DNA from: Dehalococcoidia bacterium
GTDB taxonomy: Bacteria; Chloroflexota; Dehalococcoidia; SM23-28-2; RBG-16-64-32
Reading direction: 5' to 3'
Length of the DNA: 14,689 nt
Assembly: GCA_030690405.1 (NCBI GenBank)
Contig: JAUYGU010000073.1
Location: forward strand, 1-14,689
Positions 1-6,565 of the stretch are shown here, piece by piece. A model generated the notes under the pieces. That model worked only from the letters and a program-made list of their open reading frames with translations. It did not search any database and was not told where the DNA came from. The stretch's first letter is position 1, and the number at the start of each line of letters is the position of its first letter. The position numbers and the translations under genes are program-made.

Positions 1-1
1 G

Positions 2-313
2 ATCCAGCTCATGCTGGCGGAGATGGCGACGAAGATCGAGGCGGCGCGGCTGCTGGCGCGGGCGGCGGCCGCGAAGAAGGACGCCGGCGAGCGCGCCGAC
101 ATGTGGGCAGGGATGGCGAAGCTGTTCTGCACGGAGATGGCCCAGGAGGTGGCGCTCCAGGCGATGCGCATCCACGGCGGCTACGGCTACAGCAAGGAGC
201 TGCGCGTGGAGCGCTACTACCGCGACGCCCCGTTCATGCTGATCGGCGAAGGCACGAACGAGATCCAGAAGCTGGTCATCGCCCGCAACCTGCTCAAAAT
301 GTACGGAGACTAA
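2..313 (+). CDS. Acyl-CoA dehydrogenase, C-terminal part (5' truncated by window edge)
   Basis: This is the C-terminal helical domain of an FAD-dependent acyl-CoA dehydrogenase, which introduces the alpha-beta double bond in acyl-CoA thioesters. The frame is open from base 2, so the start lies outside the window; about 103 codons are visible and the gene ends at TAA 311-313. Family hallmarks are the AMRIHGGYGYS segment and GEGTNEIQKL close to the end. The Glu codon at 248-250 in GEGTNE occupies the position of the catalytic base in short- and medium-chain acyl-CoA dehydrogenases. The mutase gene follows 101 bp downstream on the same strand, across three palindromes. The family is clear, but the substrate chain length cannot be told from this fragment. 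Confidence 0.93.
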   Translation: MQLMLAEMATKIEAARLLARAAAAKKDAGERADMWAGMAKLFCTEMAQEVALQAMRIHGGYGYSKELRVERYYRDAPFMLIGEGTNEIQKLVIARNLLKMYGD

Positions 314-324
314 GGCCATGACAG

Positions 325-397
325 GTAGCTGCAGGCCTTCAGGCCTGCTTGGGCGTCGGGCAGGGCTAAAGCCCTGCAGCTACGGGCTAACGCCCGT
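325..397. repeat. REP-like palindrome cluster (locus A), three hairpins
   Basis: Three hairpins fill the spacer between the dehydrogenase and the mutase. Hairpin 1 is GCAGGCC-TTCA-GGCCTGC at 331-348, headed by GTAG at 325-328. Hairpin 2 is GCAGGGC-TAAA-GCCCTGC at 360-377, followed by CTAC at 380-383, so it is an inverted copy of the first type. Hairpin 3 is ACGGGC-TAAC-GCCCGT at 382-397, sharing that CTAC. The outer arms GTAGCTGCAGG (325-335) and CCTGCAGCTAC (373-383) are perfect inverted repeats, giving a head-to-head pair. Related units lie at 2104-2163, 9796-9819 and 12431-12475. In RNA these could act as a terminator, attenuator or 3'-end stabiliser. Confidence 0.85.
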
Positions 398-414
398 CTA
401 GCAGGAGTCAAGGC

Positions 415-2094
415 ATGGCGGACAAGCAAGAGCTGAAGCGCATAGCGGACGAGAAGAAGCGGTGGGAAGAGACCGCTTACAAGAAGGCGCTGGAGCGCTC
501 CGGGGAGCGCACTGACACCGACTTCCGCACCAGCTCCACGGAGACCCACCCGCTGTACACGCCGCTGGACATCGCCGACGCGGACTATGACCGCGACATC
601 GGCTACCCGGGCGAGTACCCGTACACCCGCGGCGTCCAGCCGACGATGTACCGCGGCCGCCTGTGGTCTATCCGCCAGTATGCGGGCTTCGGCACGCCGG
701 AGGAATCCAACGAGCGCTTCAAGTTCCTGCTGAGCGAGGGCCAGCCGGGCCTATCGGTGGCGTTCGACCTGCCCACGCAGCTCGGCTACGACTCCGACGA
801 CCCGATGTCGAGGGGCGAGGTCGGCAAGGTGGGTGTGGCGATCGACACGCTGCACGACATGGAGACGGTATTCGAGGGGATCCCCCTGGACCAGGTGAGC
901 ACCTCGATGACGATCAACGCGCCGGCGGCGGTGCTGGTCGCGATGTACGCCGTCGTCGGCCAGAAGCAGGGCGTACCGAACGACAAGATCCAGGGCACCG
1001 TCCAGAACGACGTGCTCAAGGAGTACGTCGCCCGCGGCACGTACATCTACCCGCCGCGGCCCTCGCTGCGACTGGCGGCCGACCTGATGGCCTATTGCGC
1101 CAAGGAGCTGCCGAAGTTCAACAGCATCAGCATCAGCGGCTACCACATCCGCGACGCCGGCTCCACCGCCGTCCAGGAGGTGGCGTTCACCTTCGCCAAC
1201 GCGATCGCTTACATCGACGCGGCGCTGGACCGCGGCGTGGAGGTGGACGACTTCGCGCCGCGCATCTCCTGGATATTCAACACTCAGAACAACTTCCTGG
1301 AGGAGGTATCCAAGTACCGCGCCCTCCGCCGCATGTGGGCCAGGATCATGCGCGAGCGCTACGGCGCCAAAGACCCGCGCTCCTGGATGTTCCGCACCCA
1401 CGTGCAGACGGGCGGCGCCACTCTGACGGCCCAGCAGCCGGAGCTGAACATCGTGCGGACGACGCTCCAGGCGCTGGCCACCGTCCTCGGCGGCGTGCAG
1501 TCGCTGGCGCTCTCCTGCTACGACGAGGCGCTGGCGCTGCCGACCGAGGAGGCGCAGCGCATCGCCGTTCGCACCCAGCAGGTGATCGCCTTCGAGAGCG
1601 GGGTGACGAACACGGCCGACCCGCTGGGCGGCTCCTACTACGTGGAGTGGCTGACGAACGAGCTGGAGAAGGGCGCCTGGGATTACCTTCACCGCATCGA
1701 GGACATGGGCGGGGCGGTCACCGCCATCGAGTCGGGCTACGTGCAGCGGGAGATCCAGGAGGCGTCGTGGGCCTACCAGCGCGCCGTCGACGAGGGGAAG
1801 AAGACCATCGTCGGCGTGAACAAGTACCGGCTGGAGGAGGAGGAGCCGCAGATCATCTTCCGGGTGAACCCGGCGGCGGAGCGGGCGCAGCTCAAGCGGC
1901 TGCAGGCCTCCAGAAAGCGGCGGGATGAAGCGGCCGCGCAGGCCGCGCTCAAGCGCCTGGACGAGGTCTGCCGCGACGGCGAGAACCTGATGTACCCGAT
2001 CGTCGAGGCGGTGCGGGCCTACGCGACGCTGGGCGAGATCTGCGGCGTCATGCGCGAGGTGTTCGGGGATTACCGCGCGCCGACCGCGGTGTAG
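415..2094 (+). CDS. Methylmalonyl-CoA mutase, large (catalytic) subunit
   Basis: This is the TIM-barrel catalytic subunit of a coenzyme B12-dependent acyl-CoA mutase, which interconverts (R)-methylmalonyl-CoA and succinyl-CoA in propionyl-CoA metabolism. At 559 aa it matches the standalone alpha-type subunit and lacks the B12-binding domain (DxHxxG), which must be supplied by another protein not seen here. [17 protein letters not shown] is at residues 77-93, [13 protein letters not shown] at 116-128, GTVQND at 194-199 and SGYHIRDAG at 241-249. Y89, R219 and H244 match the substrate-binding and radical-shielding residues of true methylmalonyl-CoA mutase. The Ile and Asp that mark 2-hydroxyisobutyryl-CoA mutase are here Y89 and A116, and the Phe/Gln pair of isobutyryl-CoA mutase is absent. 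AGGAG at 403-407 lies 7 nt before the ATG. Confidence 0.95.
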   Translation: MADKQELKRIADEKKRWEETAYKKALERSGERTDTDFRTSSTETHPLYTPLDIADADYDRDIGYPGEYPYTRGVQPTMYRGRLWSIRQYAGFGTPEESNERFKFLLSEGQPGLSVAFDLPTQLGYDSDDPMSRGEVGKVGVAIDTLHDMETVFEGIPLDQVSTSMTINAPAAVLVAMYAVVGQKQGVPNDKIQGTVQNDVLKEYVARGTYIYPPRPSLRLAADLMAYCAKELPKFNSISISGYHIRDAGSTAVQEVAFTFANAIAYIDAALDRGVEVDDFAPRISWIFNTQNNFLEEVSKYRALRRMWARIMRERYGAKDPRSWMFRTHVQTGGATLTAQQPELNIVRTTLQALATVLGGVQSLALSCYDEALALPTEEAQRIAVRTQQVIAFESGVTNTADPLGGSYYVEWLTNELEKGAWDYLHRIEDMGGAVTAIESGYVQREIQEASWAYQRAVDEGKKTIVGVNKYRLEEEEPQIIFRVNPAAERAQLKRLQASRKRRDEAAAQAALKRLDEVCRDGENLMYPIVEAVRAYATLGEICGVMREVFGDYRAPTAV

Positions 2095-2103
2095 GTGCGA
2101 TTC

Positions 2104-2163
2104 GCTGCAGCAGGCCTTCAGGCCTGCTGTATGATTGCAGGGCTGAAGGCCTGCTGCAGCTAC
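2104..2163. repeat. REP-like head-to-head palindrome pair (locus B)
   Basis: An 18-bp perfect inverted repeat, 2104-2121 against 2143-2160 with a 21-nt spacer, sits between the mutase and the reductase. The left half alone folds as CAGCAGGCC-TTCA-GGCCTGCTG (2108-2129). The right half is an imperfect inverted copy ending in CAGCTAC at 2157-2163, which is GTAG-headed when read on the minus strand. It is closely related to locus A. Transcribed, it would form a strong hairpin about 15 nt before the Shine-Dalgarno of the reductase gene. Confidence 0.88.
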
Positions 2164-2191
2164 AAGGGAACAACCAGAGGGAGGTCAGTCT

Positions 2192-2941
2192 GTGTCCTGT
2201 CTGAACCACGATAGGGTCGCCATCGTCACCGGTAGCTCTCGCGGGCTCGGCCGCGCCATCGTGCGCGAGCTGGCGGACCACGGCTGCAAGGTAGTGATCA
2301 ACTACTTCCAAAGCAAGGAGCAGGCGGAGCAGCTGCTGGCGGAGCTGAAGGACAAGGGCCAGGAGGCGATCGCTGTTCAGGCGGGAGTCGCTCACCCGGA
2401 CGACGTCCAGAGCATGATCGATACGACGGTCAAGGAGTTCGGCGGCATCGACATACTGATCAACAATGCGGGCGTCAACCGCGACCGCACTATCCGCCGG
2501 ATGAGCATCGAGGAGTGGCAGGAGGTGATCGCGACCGATCTGAGCAGCGCATTCTACTGCACCTACTCGGCGCTGCCGCACATGATCGAGCGCGGCGGCG
2601 GACGCATCGTCAATATGTCGTCCATCGTGGGCCAGATGGGGAACCTGGGCCAGTCGAACTACGCCGCCGCGAAGGCGGGGATGGTCGGTTTCACCAAGTC
2701 GGCGGCGCAGGAGCTGGCGCGGTTCAACATCACGGTCAACGCCATGTGTCCCGGTTTCATCGAGACGGAGATGGTGACGAACCTGACGGAGGAGGTCCAG
2801 CAGGCGCTCATCGCCAAGATCCCGCTGGGCCGCTTCGGGAAGCCGGAGGAGGTGGCGCGCCTCTGCCGCTTCCTGGTGTCCGAGGGCGATTACATCACGG
2901 GCGCCCAGATCAACATCAACGGCGGCATGTACCTCCAGTAG
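2192..2941 (+). CDS. Short-chain reductase, acetoacetyl-CoA (PhaB-like) or 3-oxoacyl-ACP (FabG-like)
   Basis: This classical short-chain dehydrogenase/reductase (249 aa) reduces a 3-oxoacyl thioester with NAD(P)H. The Rossmann motif TGSSRGLG is at residues 13-20, NNAG at 91-94, and the catalytic S144, Y157 and K161 are present. The fourth tetrad residue, usually Asn in the TNL position, is Asp116 (ATDLSS), a variant seen in some family members. The C-terminal NGGMYLQ resembles the NGGLHMG-type end of PhaB, and a thiolase lies at 7643, so acetoacetyl-CoA reductase is a fair guess, but FabG-type activity is equally possible. The GTG start has GAGGT at 2181-2185, 6 nt upstream. It probably shares transcripts with the mutase gene. 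Confidence 0.9.
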   Translation: MSCLNHDRVAIVTGSSRGLGRAIVRELADHGCKVVINYFQSKEQAEQLLAELKDKGQEAIAVQAGVAHPDDVQSMIDTTVKEFGGIDILINNAGVNRDRTIRRMSIEEWQEVIATDLSSAFYCTYSALPHMIERGGGRIVNMSSIVGQMGNLGQSNYAAAKAGMVGFTKSAAQELARFNITVNAMCPGFIETEMVTNLTEEVQQALIAKIPLGRFGKPEEVARLCRFLVSEGDYITGAQININGGMYLQ

Positions 2942-2960
2942 GGGCGCGCGCCAACAGACG

Positions 2961-3218
2961 TTGTCCCCGTTCAGTCCCACGATACCCCTGCGCCGTCTCT
3001 TGCTGCTCACCGTGCTGACGGCGGCGTTCGCCTTCGCCCTCGACGCCACACTGGCCGCCACCGACGCGCCATACGCGAACACCATCAGCCTGGTGGTGGT
3101 CCCCGGCACGGCCGGCGCGGTCATCTTCTTCGGCCTGCGGCCCTATCCGCTGGGCGGCCGGCTGAGGATGGCGCTGATGACGGCGGTGGCGCTGTTCCTG
3201 GTGGGGCTGGGCCTCTAG
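2961..3218 (+). CDS. Small predicted membrane protein, unknown function
   Basis: I do not recognise this 85-aa protein. It has three hydrophobic stretches, at about residues 13-33, 42-59 and 69-85, with an RR pair before the first and basic residues (R60, R67, R69) in the loop before the last. This suggests a small three-pass inner-membrane protein ending in the bilayer. It lies 19 bp after the reductase stop on the same strand and ends 15 bp before a convergent gene. The TTG at 2961 has no convincing ribosome-binding site; TTG at 3000 and GTG at 3012 are alternatives that would shorten the N-terminus. Support is the membrane-like pattern and the tidy fit between neighbours. Confidence 0.5.
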   Translation: MSPFSPTIPLRRLLLLTVLTAAFAFALDATLAATDAPYANTISLVVVPGTAGAVIFFGLRPYPLGGRLRMALMTAVALFLVGLGL

Positions 3219-3233
3219 CCGCGGGCGGCTCGC

Positions 3234-3935
3234 TCAGAACAGGCGCTCCAGCAGCTTCCAGACACCGAGGGCGTAGACCGGGACCCAGACGACGCCGAAC
3301 ACGGGCGCCGAGAGCAGGGTGAGCGCGTAGACGCTTCGGCCGGAGTAGCCGAGCAACCGGAATAGGAACCAGCCCAGCGCGGGACCAAGCACCGCCATGG
3401 TGACCAGGACGGCCAGCGAGCGCGTCGCCGGGCCCGCAGCGCCCGCTACATTGCGCACCCACCTCTCGACGCTGCGGCCGGCGCGGGCCATCACGAGGAG
3501 GACGGCGAGGACGACGGCCGCAGCGATGAAAAACGCCACGACGTCGCCGCGATAGTCGCCGAGCCAGTCGCCGATCTCCCCTGTGTCCAGGGCGACGACC
3601 GCCACCACCGCCGCCGCGAGGACGGGCGCCCCGAGAACAGCGAGCAGCACGCGGACGCGGGTCTGGCCCAGCAGATCCGCCAGACGGCATGCGATTCGAG
3701 CGCGGAGCCGTTCGAGCAGCGGCTGGAGGCGCGACCAGGCGGTATCTCTAATCGTCAGGACGACCAGGCCCAGCGCGGCCCAGATGACGATGAAGGCGAC
3801 GAGGCCCCAGGCGAACCCGAGCGCCTCGACGAGAAAGACGACATGGCCTACGAAGAGAAGCTCCCCGAGGACCATCTCGCCCGCCACAGGGACTGACACC
3901 AGGGAGAGAAAGGCTATGCGGCGCAGGTCCGCCAC
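3234..3935 (-). CDS. Polytopic membrane protein, unknown function
   Basis: This unrecognised protein of 233 aa has about six hydrophobic segments, roughly at residues 22-38, 42-62, 95-116, 130-151, 172-196 and 202-226. A basic amphipathic stretch (residues 63-94, rich in Arg and Leu) separates the second and third and is probably cytoplasmic. I see no transporter or enzyme motif. The GTG start at 3935 has only a weak upstream GGACT; the ATG at residue 21 (MVLGELLF) is an alternative. A possible -10 (TATACT on the minus strand, 4014-4009) lies upstream without a good -35. It is convergent with the small membrane protein gene and divergent from the gene at 4159. Confidence 0.7.
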   Translation of the reverse strand: MADLRRIAFLSLVSVPVAGEMVLGELLFVGHVVFLVEALGFAWGLVAFIVIWAALGLVVLTIRDTAWSRLQPLLERLRARIACRLADLLGQTRVRVLLAVLGAPVLAAAVVAVVALDTGEIGDWLGDYRGDVVAFFIAAAVVLAVLLVMARAGRSVERWVRNVAGAAGPATRSLAVLVTMAVLGPALGWFLFRLLGYSGRSVYALTLLSAPVFGVVWVPVYALGVWKLLERLF

Positions 3936-4075
3936 CGGTGAGTCCAGACCTCGTCAGGCACGCTCACGTTGAATATGCTCGCTACGCCGGTCGGGCGTCG
4001 CCGGGCCAAGTATACCGCCGGCCTGCGACGGGGTATGTCGGGCAAAACCCCACCCGAATAGGGGCCCCTGCCTGA

Positions 4076-4105
4076 CTGACTTGCCGTGTCTCCGCCGCCT
4101 AGAAT
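4076..4105 (+). promoter_or_regulatory. Candidate sigma-70-type promoter for the Cys4 small protein
   Basis: CTGACT (4076-4081) and TAGAAT (4100-4105) are separated by 18 bp. They match the -35 and -10 consensus at 4/6 and 5/6 positions and would give a leader of about 45 nt before the GTG at 4159. Assigned by eye only. Confidence 0.4.
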
Positions 4106-4158
4106 CGTTGTGTCGGGCGGAGAAACGCCGCCCTGTGCGAAGTTGGGAGGGCATACGA

Positions 4159-4323
4159 GTGTTTACGGCATCGCTGAACCTGGAGTCGCTCGTCCGGAAG
4201 TGCGCAGCCGAAGGTTGCGAGCAGCTAATCTCGCCGACGGCGGCGGCAGACGTGAAGTTCTGCTCCGAGGCCTGCCGGGAGCGAACCGAGAAGGTCGCGG
4301 CGGCGAAAAAGGCCGGTAGCTAA
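4159..4323 (+). CDS. Small Cys4 (putative zinc-binding) protein, 54 aa
   Basis: This short protein has four cysteines spaced C15-x4-C20-x14-C35-x3-C39, consistent with a single zinc-binding module, followed by a basic, Ala/Lys-rich C-terminal helix. The GTG start is chosen because GGGAGG (4145-4150) lies 8 nt upstream. The frame is open further up to a TTG at 4081, but that start has no ribosome-binding site and would add an Arg-rich tail encoded by apparent promoter DNA. The family is unknown; binding of nucleic acid or protein is a guess from the zinc-finger look. A GC-rich hairpin downstream makes this a single-gene transcription unit. Confidence 0.7.
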   Translation: MFTASLNLESLVRKCAAEGCEQLISPTAAADVKFCSEACRERTEKVAAAKKAGS

Positions 4324-4344
4324 CGCGGACCGCCCGACTGCGAC

Positions 4345-4386
4345 GCGCCGCGCGCGTCCCACCGGATTGGCGCGCGGCGCTGATTT
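4345..4386 (+). terminator. Hairpin terminator after the Cys4 protein gene
   Basis: A perfect 11-bp stem, GCGCCGCGCGC (4345-4355) with GCGCGCGGCGC (4370-4380), has a 14-nt loop and is followed by TGATTT. The U-run is short, so it is a weaker or factor-assisted intrinsic terminator. It sits 21 nt after the stop codon and just upstream of the candidate helicase promoter. Confidence 0.5.
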
Positions 4387-4413
4387 GTGTCCCGCGACGG
4401 AATGTCGTACACT
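4385..4413 (+). promoter_or_regulatory. Candidate promoter for the DEAD-box helicase operon
   Basis: TTGTGT (4385-4390) and TACACT (4408-4413) are spaced by exactly 17 bp, matching consensus at 3/6 and 4/6. The implied leader of about 70 nt before the TTG start is long enough for regulation, as is common for RNA-helicase genes, though I see no strong hairpin in it. Confidence 0.35.
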
Positions 4414-4491
4414 TAGGCTAAGATCACTACTTACACCGGTTCACAATCCTCAGGGTCGGCAGACCCTTATCCCCGCCGCGAAAGGAACCCC

Positions 4492-5703
4492 TTGTTGCCG
4501 TCTTTCCATAACTTTCAACTACGAGATTTCAGCCTTCAGGCGCTGTCCCACATGGGGATAGACACCCCCACCTCTATTCAGGAGCGCTCAATCCCGCTGC
4601 TGCTGGCAGGCCGTGACGTTATCGGCCAGGCCCAGACCGGCTCCGGCAAGACGCTGGCCTTCGGGCTGCCCCTCATAGAGCGTTGCGACGCCCAGCAACG
4701 GCATGTGCAGGCGCTTGTCCTGACCCCGACGCGTGAGCTGGCAAAGCAGGTGGGCGAGGTGCTCACCGACCTGGGCAAAGGCGCGGGCATTAGCGTGGCG
4801 CTGATTTACGGCGGCCGCCCATTCGGGCCGCAGGAGGCGGCGCTGTCGCGCGGCGCGCAGGTCGTGGTCGGCACTCCGGGGCGGGTCCTGGACCACCTCA
4901 AGCGGAGGACGCTCCGTCTGGAGCGGGTGCGAATGCTCATCCTGGACGAAGCGGACGAGATGCTTGACCAAGGGTTCGCACCGGACGTGGAGCGGATCCT
5001 GGCGCTGACCCCGCGGGACCGCCAGACGGCCCTCTTCTCGGCGACGATTCCGCCCTGGGTGCAGAAGATAAAGGCCAAGCACCTATCGGACCCGGAGGTG
5101 CTGATGTCGGAGGAGGGCGACGGCTCGGACCCCGACATCGAGCACGTGGTGATGGAAGCGTACACGGAGGACAAGTTCAAGCTCCTGCTGGGGCTGCTCG
5201 CCGAGCCGGTGGAGGGCGGAACGCTCGTGTTCGGCCGGACGAAGCGGGGGGTGCGCAACCTGGGACAGAGGCTGCAGAACGCAGGCCACCAGGTCGCGGT
5301 GCTGCAGGGCAACCTGGACCAGAACGCCCGCGACAGGGCGATGGAGCAGTTCCGCTCTGGCCGCGTACCGATTCTGGTGGCGACGAACGTGGCCGCGCGC
5401 GGGCTGGACATCCTCCACATCGCAAGGGTGATCAACTACGAACTGCCGGAGACCCACGAGCTGTTCACACACCGGGTGGGCCGCACCGGCCGGATGGGCC
5501 GGGCCGGGCGCGCCATCACGCTGGTAAGCGCGACCGACCTTACGAAGTGGCAGGCGATCGAGCGGGGCCTCGCCCGCAAGCTGCCGCGGGTGAGCCCCAA
5601 CGGCTCACCGATCGCGCCCCGGCCGCAGGCCGCGGTCTCGAGGCGGGCATCGAGTAGCTGGGGACGCCGTGGCTGGCCGCGGCGTCGCGTACTGTCCCGA
5701 TAG
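4492..5703 (+). CDS. DEAD-box ATP-dependent RNA helicase
   Basis: This two-domain superfamily 2 RNA helicase unwinds or remodels RNA, for example in ribosome assembly or cold adaptation. Motifs in order are the Q motif (GIDTPTSIQ, 22-30), motif I AQTGSGKT 47-54, Ia PTREL 79-83, Ib TPGR 128-131, II DEAD 152-155, III SAT 183-185, IV LVFGRT 245-250, V ATNVAARGLD 297-306 (Asn where Asp is usual) and VI HRVGRTGR 327-334. The short C-terminal tail (366-403) is Ser/Arg-rich and probably binds RNA. At 403 aa it is near the helicase core minimum. The start is TTG at 4492 or, better spaced from AAAGGA (4481-4486), the adjacent TTG at 4495. Its stop codon is directly followed by the Shine-Dalgarno of the RRM gene, so the two are co-transcribed. 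Confidence 0.95.
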   Translation: MLPSFHNFQLRDFSLQALSHMGIDTPTSIQERSIPLLLAGRDVIGQAQTGSGKTLAFGLPLIERCDAQQRHVQALVLTPTRELAKQVGEVLTDLGKGAGISVALIYGGRPFGPQEAALSRGAQVVVGTPGRVLDHLKRRTLRLERVRMLILDEADEMLDQGFAPDVERILALTPRDRQTALFSATIPPWVQKIKAKHLSDPEVLMSEEGDGSDPDIEHVVMEAYTEDKFKLLLGLLAEPVEGGTLVFGRTKRGVRNLGQRLQNAGHQVAVLQGNLDQNARDRAMEQFRSGRVPILVATNVAARGLDILHIARVINYELPETHELFTHRVGRTGRMGRAGRAITLVSATDLTKWQAIERGLARKLPRVSPNGSPIAPRPQAAVSRRASSSWGRRGWPRRRVLSR

Positions 5704-5714
5704 GAGGACCCGGA

Positions 5715-5984
5715 CTGAGTAGCAGTATCTACGTGGGAAACCTGGCGCACGAGACGACGGAGGCTGATCTCAGGGCGGCGTTCTCACGCTTCGGGGAGAT
5801 AACCTCCATCAAGATGGTCACCGACCGTCGCGGTCGCGTCAAGGGGTTCGCCTACGTGGAGATGTCCGATACGGCCACTGCTAACGCCGCTATGGAAGCG
5901 TTGCGGGGGACCCAGTTGAACGGGCGCACGATGGACACCGTGCTTGAAGAGCCGCGGCGAAACCGCGGCCGCCGTCGCCGCTAA
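5715..5984 (+). CDS. RRM-type RNA-binding protein, probable CTG start
   Basis: This single RNA-recognition-motif protein (89 aa) resembles the small bacterial and cyanobacterial RNA-binding proteins linked to cold or stress. Counting from CTG 5715, RNP2 is IYVGNL (5-10) and RNP1 is KGFAYVEM (43-50), with the RNA-stacking aromatics Y6, F45 and Y47. An Arg-rich tail (RRNRGRRRR, 81-89) ends the protein. The first ATG/GTG-type codon in frame, GTG at 5733, would delete the first beta strand and half of RNP2. CTG 5715 restores the usual short N-terminus and sits 7 nt after TAGGAGG (5701-5707); the frame is closed upstream by TAG at 5655-5657. It lies 11 bp after the helicase stop. Confidence 0.85.
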   Translation: MSSSIYVGNLAHETTEADLRAAFSRFGEITSIKMVTDRRGRVKGFAYVEMSDTATANAAMEALRGTQLNGRTMDTVLEEPRRNRGRRRR

Positions 5985-5998
5985 GGGGCGCTCCCGGC

Positions 5999-6016
5999 GC
6001 GGGCTCTGAGGCCCGC
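5999..6016. terminator. Possible bidirectional hairpin terminator
   Basis: GCGGGC (5999-6004) and GCCCGC (6011-6016) form a 6-bp stem with a TCTGAG loop, between the convergent RRM and hypothetical genes. No T-tract follows, so this is a modest call based mainly on position. Confidence 0.3.
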
Positions 6017-6038
6017 CGCAGCTCCTGATACAGCCACC

Positions 6039-6419
6039 CTAGTGGAACATCTCCGGCATCATCTCCACCATACGGGCGGGTATCCTGCGCGGCAGGGACC
6101 CGTTCCCCCCGTATGCGGGCTCCGCCTCCGGTTCGCCCTCTCCGGCGCTGTCAGCCTCCTTCTGGTCCGCCTGGGCGTCGGGCGCGACGCTTTCGCTGAC
6201 CTCCTCTTGGTCGCCGGTGACGAGGGCGACGACGGACCGCTGACTGACGCGCGCTTCCATCTCGCCGCCGTAGAACACGCGGATCCGTTGCCAGTCGTAG
6301 CCGGCCTGCAGAAGCGTCTCGAGCAGGCGCTCGGCCTCGCCAGAGCTGTCGAAGACGCTGACCTCGCCGAACCTCTGGTCGCCGCCGTCCGTCACGAACA
6401 CGATCACTTTCGACGTCAT
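6039..6419 (-). CDS. Hypothetical protein with alpha/beta N-terminal domain and acidic linker
   Basis: I do not recognise this 126-aa protein. The first 70 residues read as a small alpha/beta domain: strand KVIVFVT (4-10), helix GEAERLLETLLQAGYD (27-42), strands RIRVFYG (45-51) and RSVVALV (61-67). An acidic Glu/Asp/Ala-rich linker follows at 71-102, then a basic, Met-rich end (RRIPARMVEMMPEMFH). There is no signal peptide or membrane segment. The ATG at 6419 is preceded by AGGAGGG on the minus strand, 9-10 nt away, which supports the start. The gene is monocistronic: convergent with the RRM gene and divergent from the glycosylase gene, with a nested hairpin just upstream of its Shine-Dalgarno. 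Confidence 0.72.
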   Translation of the reverse strand: MTSKVIVFVTDGGDQRFGEVSVFDSSGEAERLLETLLQAGYDWQRIRVFYGGEMEARVSQRSVVALVTGDQEEVSESVAPDAQADQKEADSAGEGEPEAEPAYGGNGSLPRRIPARMVEMMPEMFH

Positions 6420-6439
6420 GGGGGCGCTCCCTCCTAATC

Positions 6440-6478
6440 GGCGGGCCCTTCGCTGGATAGCGAAATCGGAGGCCCGCC
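6440..6478. promoter_or_regulatory. Nested inverted repeat upstream of the hypothetical gene
   Basis: The outer arms GGCGGGCC (6440-6447) and GGCCCGCC (6471-6478) enclose a second stem, TTCGCT-GGAT-AGCGAA (6449-6464). Read on the minus strand it ends a few bases before the AGGAGGG of the gene starting at 6419. It could therefore be a leader hairpin or, as DNA, an operator between divergent genes. The role is unknown. Confidence 0.45.
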
Positions 6479-6549
6479 AGTGGTACCGTAATCATCAACC
6501 AGTGCGGCGGTCAGATGTTACAGCGGCCTTCGGGCAGACCGGGGGGCCG

Positions 6550-6558
6550 TGCTACAAT
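6550..6558 (+). promoter_or_regulatory. Extended -10 promoter, probably giving a leaderless glycosylase mRNA
   Basis: TGCTACAAT is an extended -10 (TGn plus TACAAT at 6553-6558, 5/6 match). It ends 7 nt before the GTG at 6566, which places the transcription start at or next to the start codon. No Shine-Dalgarno is present and no good -35 is seen. Confidence 0.5.
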
Positions 6559-6565
6559 CGCCCTC

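Noticed and set aside
663..1928. 421-codon open frame on the plus strand inside the mutase gene
   Set aside because: Arg/Gly/Ala-rich shadow frame of a GC-rich gene; the other frame encodes a clear mutase over the same bases.
415..2094. 2-hydroxyisobutyryl-CoA or isobutyryl-CoA mutase assignment
   Set aside because: The diagnostic Ile/Asp and Phe/Gln residues are absent; Tyr89, Ala116 and Arg219 fit methylmalonyl-CoA mutase.
2048..3124. 358-codon minus-strand frame opposite the reductase
   Set aside because: Antisense of a complete SDR gene with all catalytic motifs; it also crosses the locus B repeats.
5589..5609. GGTGAGCC hairpin near the 3' end of the helicase gene
   Set aside because: An 8-bp stem in the coding sequence, with no T-tract and the co-transcribed RRM gene downstream; a terminator here makes little sense, so it is left unassigned.
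5733..5984. RRM protein starting at GTG 5733
   Set aside because: It would remove the first beta strand and half of RNP2 and has no ribosome-binding site at the right distance.
6515..6565. Extended glycosylase N-terminus from ATG 6515
   Set aside because: It crosses the extended -10 box and adds atypical sequence; GTG 6566 fits the family start.
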